From Kitasatospora paranensis (GTDB taxonomy: Bacteria; Actinomycetota; Actinomycetes; Streptomycetales; Streptomycetaceae), in NCBI RefSeq assembly GCF_039544005.1, contig NZ_BAABKV010000001.1, positions 7,254,001-7,318,000 of the forward strand: a stretch of DNA of 64,000 nt, in the 5' to 3' direction. Both the position numbers and the translations under genes were made by a program. Shown here in pieces: positions 57,575 to 64,000 of the stretch. The notes beneath the pieces were generated by a model. The model was not told where the DNA came from. It was given only the letters and a program-made list of their open reading frames with translations, and did not search any database. Position 1 is the first letter of the stretch. The number at the start of each line of letters is the position of its first letter.

Positions 57575-59925
57575 ATGGCCGGCACCGCCCCACGCAGGCC
57601 GGGCCCGAGCCCCGGCGACCCCCTGGCCGCCGCGGCCCGGCTGGCGGCCGAGGTCGAGCACCTGCGCCGGACCGCCGCAGCCCGCCCGCTCACCGACCTC
57701 GCCACCGGCGTCCTGGCCGAACGCCTCGGCTGCCCGCCAGCCGAGGCCGCCGCCCAGCTCGCGACGCTGGCCCGGGCGGCCGGCCTGCCCGTCGCGGAAC
57801 TCGCCGGGGAGATCGTCGCCGCTGCCGCCGGACCACCCCGCCCGGCCACCGGCCGGGACCTCCCGGCCGACCCGGCCGGTGCCGACGACGACACCGGTGC
57901 CACCTCGGACACCGGCGCCGCCGCAGCCGCCGAGGGGGCGGCACCGGAGGGCGACGACATCGCCCGCGCCGCCCTCGACCACGCCGCGGGCCCGACCGGA
58001 GTCGTCGCCCTCGCCGTCTGGGCGCACGCCCCGGGCGGCGGGCTCACCCTGGCCGGCCAGGCGGGATTCCCGGGGACGGAGGCGGCCGCCTGGCGGTACG
58101 TCCCGCCCGGCGTCGACACCACCGCCCGGCGGGCCCTGGAGAGCGGCGCCGCCCGCTGGCCGCCGGACGGCCGGCCGACGGCCACCGATGCCCCCACCCT
58201 CGGCCGCCGCGCCGCACCCTGCGGCTCGTGCTGCTGATCCGGCGCGGCGGCCACGGCCTCGGGGCGCTCGAACTCGCCTGGCCGGCCGGCGCCGCCGACC
58301 TGCCGGCCACCGCCGAAGTCCAGCTCGACGCGCTGGCCGAGGTGTGCGCGGTCGCTCTGGCCGGCCGGCCCGCCACCTCGACCGCCCGGACGGCCCCGGC
58401 GGGAGCAGCGGACACGGCGGTCGAATCCGCCGCCGTGCTCGACGCCGCGCTCGGCCAGGTGCTGCTGCTGGACGCCGTACCCGGCCCCGGCGACGCAGCA
58501 GCCGACTTCCGGATCACCGCCTTCTCGCCCGCCTTCACCGACCCGGCGGGCCGCCTGCCGCACACCCTGCTCGGCCGCACCCTCGCCGACGCCTACCCGC
58601 TCGCCTGCGCCGACGGGCTGCTCGCCCGGCTGCTGCGGGTCCACGCCACCGGTGAGCCGATCCGCGACGAGTGCCTGCACCTGACCTTCCGCGGCGACCC
58701 GGCGCCGGTCACCGTCGTGCTGCGGCTCGGCGCCGCCCGTACCGGCCGCGGGCTGCTGGTGTGCTGGCAGCCGGAGGACACCGGGAGCCGCCGGACGGCT
58801 CTGCTCCGCAACGCCCAGCGGCTCGCCCGGATCGGCGGCTTCGAGGAGGACCTGACCACCGGTGACGTGCACTGGACGGGCAGGCTGTTCGCGCTGTACG
58901 GCACGGCCCCCGACAGCACGCCCGTCCCGCTCGCCGCGCTCGCCGCCCACGTCCACCCCGACGACCGGCCCGCCGTGCGGCGGCTCGCGCACACCGTGCT
59001 GCAGCGGCACACCGAGGCCTCCGCCGTCTTCCGGCTGCTGCGCGCCGACGGCCTGACCCGCTATGCCCGGCTCGTCGCCGAACCGGTGACCACCGCCGGC
59101 GGCCGCACGGTCGGCGTCCGCGGCGCCTACCAGGACGTCACCGCCCAGCACCGCACCGAGATCGCGCTGTCCGCCACCCGGGAGCGGCTCGCCGACAGCG
59201 AGCAGGAGTCCGCCGAACGGGGCCGGCTGGCGCTGCGCCTCCAGCGCGCCCTGCTGCCCGCCGAACCGCCGCCGCTGGCCGCCGCCGGGCTAGCCGCCGC
59301 CGTCCGCTACCGGCCCGCCGCCGAGCGCGAGAAGGTCGGTGGCGACTGGTACGACGCCCTCCTGCTGCCCGACAAGAGCGCCCTGCTCAGCCTCGGCGAC
59401 GTCGCGGGCCACGGCGTCGAGGCCGCCACCGGCATGGTGGTGCTCCGCAATGCGCTGCGCGGCCTGGCGATGACGGGGGCCGCCCCCGGGCAGCTCATGG
59501 AGTGGCTCAACCTGGCCGCGATGCAGCTGCCCGAGCCGACCACCGCGACCGCGGTCTGCGCCCGCTACGACCCGTCCACCCGCGAGCTGCGCTGGGCCAG
59601 GGCCGGGCACCTGCCGCCGGTGCTGCTCCGGGACGGCGAGCCGACCCTGCTGCCGCTGCCGCGCGGCGTGCTGCTGGGCGCGGCGGGCGAGCAGGCGTAC
59701 GAGGAGCGGAGCACCGTACTGGCCGCCGGGGACGTGCTGTTGCTCTACACCGACGGCCTGATCGAACGGCGGGAGGGCGACGTGGGGATGCTCCGCGAGC
59801 TGCTGGCAGCGGCCGGCCCGCCCGGGGCCGACCTCGGCGAGTACCTGGACCGCCTGCTGCTCCACAGCCGGGCCGACACCGGCGACGACACCTGTCTGAT
59901 CGCCGTCCGCACGGAACCGGTCTGA
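57575..59925 (+). CDS. ANTAR-like-GAF-PAS-PP2C phosphatase, second copy; apparent frameshift
   Basis: 783 residues from ATG 57575, five bases after the kinase stop. Layout as in 51044-53541: a degenerate ANTAR-like head (PLTDLATGVLAERLGCPPAE), a linker, a GAF-like region (ARAALDHAAGPTGVVALAVW), PAS (FRITAFSPAFTDPAGRLPH, and LARIGGFEEDLTTGDVHWTG), and PP2C (VGGDWYDALLLPDKSALLSL at about 588, GDVAGHGVEA, VLLLYTDGLIERR, GDDTCLIAVRTE). Reading breaks near 58211-58217 (one missing base, probably in CC). It is close behind the hybrid kinase and probably cotranscribed. It may serve the same STAS antagonist as the first phosphatase under a different signal. Confidence 0.85.
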
Positions 59926-59998
59926 CCCGTCCGCCGCACGCCACCGCCGGCCGGTTCCGGTGCCGGTACGGGTGCCGGCGCCGCTGCGGGCGGTGGTG

Positions 59999-60225
59999 TC
60001 ACCCGTCGATGGGGGAGCGGGCTCGGGCGGGCCCGGCGTCGGGCCGGGATTCGGCGGTTCCGGGTCGGGGACCGGGGCGGGCGGGGTCGGCGGGACCGGG
60101 GCGGGCGGGGTCGGCTGCGGGTCGGGGCCGCCGGGGCCGGGGAGCGGCGACGGTGGCACGGGGCCGGGCGGGGCCGGGTCGGGGAACGGTCCGACGTCGG
60201 GACCGGGCGGTACGGGCACGGTCAT
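59999..60225 (-). CDS. Small proline-rich protein, apparent frameshift at its end
   Basis: ATG 60225 is preceded by GGAGG at a spacing of six. The frame reads VPVPPGPDVGPFPDPAPPGP, then mostly Pro with Asp, Glu and Gly in PxPP units (VPPTPPAPVPDPEPPNP). If one base is added to the G run 60011-60015 it stops after PPIDG (75 residues); without it, the frame runs over 900 bases into the complement of the phosphatase gene, which is unlikely to be coding. The composition suggests a disordered or surface-bound peptide; no signal peptide is seen. No function assigned. Confidence 0.55.
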
Positions 60226-60439
60226 GATCGCCTCCAGCGGCTCTCGTCCTTCCGGCGGGGCGGCCGGAGCCGTCTCCCGCGGTCTTCCACTGAGCCGCCT
60301 ACCCGGCCCCACGGCCGCCATGCGGCCCCGGCCGCCCGGCCGACCGGCACGCCCACGTGTGGAGGCGGGCCCACCGGGCAGACGCCGGGCCGCAGCGCCG
60401 AACGGCCGCTGACACCTGCGAGCGAAACGGAGGCCGGCC

Positions 60440-61942
60440 ATGGGAGACGACACCATCCGCGCCGGGCGCGATGTCCGTCAGGGCGCGGAGCAGGACGTCA
60501 TCGAGACGGACGTACCGGCCAGACTCGACCGGCTGCCCTGGTCGCGCTGGCACTGGCGGATCGTGATCGGCCTCGGCACCGTCTGGATCCTGGACGGGCT
60601 GGAGGTCACCATCGTCGGCAACATCGCCGGCCGTCTCGCCCAGTCCGGCAGTGGGATCGCGATCAGCACCACCCAGGTCACCACGGTCGCCGCCGCGCTG
60701 TACGTGGCGGGTGCCTGCAGCGGAGCGCTGTTCTTCGGCTGGCTGACCGACCGGCTCGGCCGGAAGAAGCTTTTCATGATCACACTGGCGGTGTACCTGG
60801 CCGCCACCGCCGTGACCGCCTTCTCCTGGACGGCGTGGTTCTTCTTCGTCTGCCGGTTCTTCACCGGCTTCGGCATCGGCGGCGAGTACGCGGCGATCAA
60901 CTCCGCGATCGACGAGCTGATCCCGGCCCGGGTGCGCGGCCGGATCGACCTGATCATCAACGGCAGCTTCTGGGTCGGGGCGGCGGTCGGCGCGTTCGCC
61001 TCCATCGCCCTGCTGAACACCGCGCTGTTCGCCACCGACCTCGGCTGGCGGCTGGCCTTCGGCATCGGCGTCGTGCTCGGCCTGGTCATCCTGCTGGTGC
61101 GCCGGCACGTCCCGGAGAGCCCGCGCTGGCTGTTCACCCACGGCCGCGCCGACGAGGCGGAGGACGTGGTCGCCGAGGCGGAACGCATCGTGGCCGCGGA
61201 GACCGGCCGCGACCTGCCACCGGCCGAGGGCACCATCAGGATCCGCCCGCGCGGCGCGCTCGGCTTCGTCACCATCGCCCGGACGGTCACCTCGCAGTAC
61301 CCGAAGCGCACCGCGCTGGGCCTCGCCCTCTTCATCGGGCAGGCGTTCCTGTACAACTCGGTGACGTTCGGTTACGCGGTGATCCTCTCCACCTTCTTCC
61401 ACGTGCCGGACGGCAACACCGGTTACTACTTCGCGGTGATCGCGGTCGGCAACTTCCTCGGCCCGCTGCTGCTCGGCCACCTCTTCGACTCGGTCGGGCG
61501 CAAGCCGATGATCGCCGGTACCTACATCGGCTCCGGGCTGCTGCTCTTCGGCACCGCCGCCCTCTTCGACCAGGGCCTCCTGAACGCCACCACGATGACG
61601 GTCTGCTGGACGGCCGTGCTCTTCCTCGCCTCGGCGGGCGCCAGTGCCGCCTACCTGACGGTCAGTGAGATCTTCCCGCTGGAGACCCGGGCCCTGTGCA
61701 TCGCGTTCTTCTACGCGGTCGGCACCGCGATCGGCGGCATCACCGGCCCGCTGCTCTTCAACGGCCTGGTGGGCAGCGGGAAGGTGTCCGACACCACCCT
61801 GGCGTTCTGCATCGGCGCCGCGCTGATGACGCTGGCGGGCCTGGTGGAGGCCGTGATCGGGGTGAAGGCCGAACGCCGCAGCCTGGAGTCGCTGGCATCC
61901 CCGCTCAGCGAGGTCCGGGAACCCGAGACCGCCGGGACCTGA
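60440..61942 (+). CDS. MFS sugar-porter family transporter
   Basis: 500 residues, twelve membrane helices. Sugar-porter signatures are intact: IVGNIAGRLAQSGSGIAIS after helix 1, GWLTDRLGRKKLFMIT (RLGRKK), FFTGFGIGGEYAAINSAIDE, VPESPRWLFTHGRADEAE (PESPRW) at the central loop, and HLFDSVGRKPMI in the second half. EIFPLETRALCIAFFYAVG is also typical of the metabolite-proton symporter branch. An acidic N-terminal tail (residues 1-30) precedes helix 1. Substrate may be a sugar, organic acid or aromatic acid. Confidence 0.9.
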   Translation: MGDDTIRAGRDVRQGAEQDVIETDVPARLDRLPWSRWHWRIVIGLGTVWILDGLEVTIVGNIAGRLAQSGSGIAISTTQVTTVAAALYVAGACSGALFFGWLTDRLGRKKLFMITLAVYLAATAVTAFSWTAWFFFVCRFFTGFGIGGEYAAINSAIDELIPARVRGRIDLIINGSFWVGAAVGAFASIALLNTALFATDLGWRLAFGIGVVLGLVILLVRRHVPESPRWLFTHGRADEAEDVVAEAERIVAAETGRDLPPAEGTIRIRPRGALGFVTIARTVTSQYPKRTALGLALFIGQAFLYNSVTFGYAVILSTFFHVPDGNTGYYFAVIAVGNFLGPLLLGHLFDSVGRKPMIAGTYIGSGLLLFGTAALFDQGLLNATTMTVCWTAVLFLASAGASAAYLTVSEIFPLETRALCIAFFYAVGTAIGGITGPLLFNGLVGSGKVSDTTLAFCIGAALMTLAGLVEAVIGVKAERRSLESLASPLSEVREPETAGT

Positions 61943-61950
61943 CCCCGGCG

Positions 61951-61982
61951 CCGGGCCCGGGGGCGTCACGCCCCGGGCCCGG
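61951..61982. terminator. Bidirectional hairpin terminator
   Basis: CCGGGCCCGGGGGCG pairs with CGCCCCGGGCCCGG across TCA, with one bulged G, nine bases after the MFS stop. Confidence 0.75.
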
Positions 61983-62002
61983 AACGACCACGTCCCTGCC
62001 GG

Positions 62003-62182
62003 TCAGGCGCCTTCGACCCAGTTCAGGGTGAAGTCGGCGAAGACGATGCCGCCGGTGCTGCCGATCTCGTACAGGTCGCCGACGGCGCCGTCGTTCAGCA
62101 CGGCGGTGGTGGAGTGGCCGGTGGTGCCGGACCGGTCCGGCACGACCGGGACGTCCCTGCCGAAACCGTCCGGTGACTGCGT
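62003..62182 (-). pseudogene. C-terminal remnant of a sialidase-like gene
   Basis: Ending at TGA (62005-62003), the frame reads GTTGHSTTAVLNDGAVGDLY then EIGSTGGIVFADFTLNWVEG, matching the closing strand pair of secreted bacterial exo-sialidases (the LYEIGSTGGIVFA-FTLxWVE tail). There is no start codon or ribosome site, and the upstream end runs into the dehydrogenase 3-prime end. So only about 55 residues of a protein of several hundred remain. It is a gene fragment left after deletion or rearrangement. Confidence 0.6.
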
Positions 62183-62183
62183 A

Positions 62184-63185
62184 TCAGGAGCGATTGCCCG
62201 GAACGAGGGTGTTCTCGTTGGTGCGGCCGGCGGCGAAGTCGTCGATGTTGCGGGCGGTGGCGTCGATGATCTGGCCGACGGCGGTGCGGGTGAAGTAGGC
62301 CTGGTGGCTGGTGACGAGGACTTGGGGGAAGGTGACGAGGCGGGCCAGCACGTCGTCGCTGATGCCCTGGATGGAGCGGTCGGTGAAGAACACGCCGGTC
62401 TCCTCCTCGTAGACGTCGAGGCCCACGCCGGAGAGGCGCCCGTCGCGGACGGTCTCGACCAGGGCGGCGCTGTCGACGAGGCCGCCGCGGCTGGAGTTGA
62501 CGAGGATCGCGTCGTCCTTCATCCGGGCCAGTGCGGCCGAGTCGATCAGGTGGTGCGTGGCCGGGACGAGGGGGACGTGCAGGCTCACGAGGTCGGCGCG
62601 GGCGAGGAGGTCGGGCAGTTCGGCGTAGGTCATGCCGAGTTCGAGGCAGGCCGGGTTCTGCGCGATGTCCCAGCCGAGCAGCTCGGTGCCGAACCCTGCC
62701 GCGATCCGGGCGAAGCACTCGCCGATCTTGCCCGTGCCGATGACGCCGACGGTCATGCCGTGGATGTCCCGCCCGAGCAGTCCGTCGAGGCGGAAGTCGA
62801 ACTCCCGGGAGCGGCTGGCGGCGCGGGTGAGCCGCCGGTTGACGGCGAGCGCGAGGGTCCAGGCGTGTTCGGCGACCGCGTAGGGGCTGTAGTAGGAGAC
62901 CCTGGCGACGGTGAGGCCGAGCTCGGCGGCGGCGTCGAGGTCGATGTTGTTGAATCCGGTGGAGCGCTGGGCGATCAGTCCGGTGCCCCCGGCGGCGAGC
63001 AGCGTGAGGGTGCCGGCGTCGAGGACGGCGTTGACGCTGCTGCTGACGACCGGGTAGCCGGCGGCGAGCGGGGCGGTGTCGCGGTTGAGGAACACGGCCA
63101 GGGTGCGGAGGGAGTGCCGGCCCGCGAAGGTCTTCTCCAGGAGCGGCTGTTCGTCTGCTTGGACGCCGTAGGCGAGGATCTCCAT
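62184..63185 (-). CDS. D-2-hydroxyacid dehydrogenase (D-lactate dehydrogenase type)
   Basis: 333 residues from ATG 63185. The NAD-binding motif GVIGTGKIGECFARI is at about 148-162; the active-site Arg is in NSSRGGLVD, the Glu in DVYEEETGVFF and the His in VTSHQAYFT, giving the Arg-Glu-His set of D-2-hydroxyacid dehydrogenases. STGFNNIDLDAAAELGLTVA and YSPYAVAEHAWTLALA, with Tyr rather than Phe, are typical of D-lactate dehydrogenase (LdhA). It reduces pyruvate to D-lactate with NADH. No metabolic partner adjoins it. Confidence 0.92.
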   Translation of the reverse strand: MEILAYGVQADEQPLLEKTFAGRHSLRTLAVFLNRDTAPLAAGYPVVSSSVNAVLDAGTLTLLAAGGTGLIAQRSTGFNNIDLDAAAELGLTVARVSYYSPYAVAEHAWTLALAVNRRLTRAASRSREFDFRLDGLLGRDIHGMTVGVIGTGKIGECFARIAAGFGTELLGWDIAQNPACLELGMTYAELPDLLARADLVSLHVPLVPATHHLIDSAALARMKDDAILVNSSRGGLVDSAALVETVRDGRLSGVGLDVYEEETGVFFTDRSIQGISDDVLARLVTFPQVLVTSHQAYFTRTAVGQIIDATARNIDDFAAGRTNENTLVPGNRS

Positions 63186-63274
63186 CCCGTCACGCTACCG
63201 AGACGGCTGCCGGAATACCGGGCATGGCTCGCTGCGTGCGGCTCCGCCGTCAGGTCCGGTGGCCACGGACATGC

Positions 63275-63291
63275 GGGGGCCGACGGCCCCC
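63275..63291 (-). terminator. Hairpin terminator of the MFS gene
   Basis: GGGGGCC pairs with GGCCCCC across a three-base loop, about 35 bases beyond the stop of the truncated MFS gene at 63324. Confidence 0.6.
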
Positions 63292-63323
63292 GGGGGAGGG
63301 CCGCCGGCCGGTGTGCGGTGGTT

Positions 63324-64000
63324 TCAGCCGCGGTCGACGCGGGTGCCGGCCAGCGCGGTGAGGGCGAACAGGACGGCTGCCGCGGCGAGCGCCGCGCCGC
63401 TGCCGCCGACCGTGAGCAAGGCGGTCAGCAGCACGGTCGGGCCGAGCTCCATGGCGGTGTTCAGGACGCCGCCGGCCAGCCCGGTCTGCTCGGGGGCCAC
63501 CCCGTCGGTGGCGAGGACGGCGGCGCCGGCGAAGGCGAGCGCGGCACCGAAGGGCAGCACCACCAGGCCGGGCAGCAGACCCGGCAGGTAGCCGGTGTGC
63601 GGCCCCAGGTGGGCCAGGGCGGCGAGGCCCGCGGCGCCGGTCGCGAGGCCCGCGACGACCACCCGGCGGGGACCGAAGCGGCCCACCAGTGGTCCGGCCA
63701 CCCGGCCGCCGACGAGCAGCGCGGCGGCGTACGGGAGGAAGGCGCCGGAGGTGGCGAGCGGGGTCCAGTGCAGCTCCTGCTGGAGGTGCAGGGTGAGAAG
63801 GAGGAAGACGGTCGCGGTGCCGCCTGCGGCGAGCAGGGTGGCGGCCAGGCCGAGCAGGCGGCGGCCGCCGCGCAGGAAGTCGAGCGGCAGCAGCGGCTGG
63901 GCGGCGCTGCGCTCGCGGAGCACGAACCCGATCAGCAGCAGCGCGCCGACGGCGAACGGTGCGGCCCATCCGCCGGTCTCGGTGCGCACCAGGCCGTAGC
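63324..64000 (-). CDS. MFS transporter, C-terminal part (runs off the window)
   Basis: The visible part (about 225 residues) has seven to eight hydrophobic helices: AAPFAVGALLLIGFVLRERS, LAATLLAAGGTATVFLLLTL, FLPYAAALLVGGRVAGPLVG. The loop FLRGGRRLLGL and the late segment DGVAPEQTGLAGGVLNTAMELG are typical of the second half of DHA2-type (14-helix) MFS exporters. The first helices are beyond the right edge. Its start and operon setting cannot be seen. Confidence 0.85.
   Translation of the reverse strand, partial: YGLVRTETGGWAAPFAVGALLLIGFVLRERSAAQPLLPLDFLRGGRRLLGLAATLLAAGGTATVFLLLTLHLQQELHWTPLATSGAFLPYAAALLVGGRVAGPLVGRFGPRRVVVAGLATGAAGLAALAHLGPHTGYLPGLLPGLVVLPFGAALAFAGAAVLATDGVAPEQTGLAGGVLNTAMELGPTVLLTALLTVGGSGAALAAAAVLFALTALAGTRVDRG

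Noticed and set aside
53883..57593. Long minus-strand frame opposite the hybrid kinase
   Set aside because: It mirrors the HAMP repeat structure of the real gene and has no domain or ribosome site of its own.
59290..60225. Extension of the Pro-rich frame deep into the phosphatase complement
   Set aside because: The change of composition at the G run 60011-60015 and a stop just after it in the alternative frame argue for a one-base error and a 75-residue product.
1..64000. tRNA or rRNA genes, insertion sequences, integrases or attachment sites
   Set aside because: I looked for cloverleaf-like segments, transposase motifs and flanking inverted repeats and found none that I could support.

Overview
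The window is very GC-rich (about 73 percent by eye) with GTG/TTG starts, Shine-Dalgarno sites of the AGGAGG type, ANTAR/SpoIIE-type regulators and many secreted polysaccharide-active enzymes. This points to a Streptomyces or Kitasatospora chromosome, probably a variable (arm-like) region. I saw no rRNA, tRNA, CRISPR array, insertion sequence or prophage.

Layout. 1-2634: Cph1-like histidine kinase with a downstream receiver and a divergent Rcp1-like receiver. 2718-9507: housekeeping-type single genes (YbdK-like ligase, DUF427, secreted trefoil-like protein, SRPBCC, MpaB-like DUF2236, secreted DUF3103-like, enoyl-CoA hydratase). 9599-17184: sugar-binding lipoprotein, a large secreted three-CBM25 amylase, a pterin-dehydratase/glyoxalase-like protein, and a secreted polysaccharide deacetylase whose promoter carries a DasR-like operator. 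17257-20418: two adjacent TULIP/P47-like proteins, relatives of the P47 protein of botulinum neurotoxin orfX clusters. 20934-26563: MFS pump, GNAT, VOC, and a Tat-exported family 8 polysaccharide lyase with its own palindrome-rich promoter. 26637-29033: GntR(YtrA)-ABC ATPase-permease operon with a perfect 44-bp palindrome over the regulator start. 29219-35901: PBP4-type carboxypeptidase, VOC, VanZ, FUSC, MarC. 35930-48523: a tightly overlapping five-gene operon matching the yehI/L/M/P/Q (MolR) layout of Escherichia coli: DUF4132, a 1636-residue unknown protein, MoxR-type AAA, DUF5682 joined to VWA, SWIM protein. 48929-59925: DHA2 exporter, then a signalling block (ANTAR-GAF-PAS-PP2C phosphatase, STAS antagonist, tandem-HAMP hybrid kinase, second ANTAR-like-PAS-PP2C phosphatase). 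59999-64000: Pro-rich small protein, sugar-porter MFS, a sialidase remnant, D-lactate dehydrogenase and a truncated MFS.

Caution for any user: about twenty genes are interrupted by an apparent single missing base, nearly always in a run of 3-5 G or C. Adding back one base restores a full-length family member each time. This uniform direction looks like homopolymer undercalling in the assembly rather than gene decay, so I give full-length coordinates spanning the break and state where it lies.
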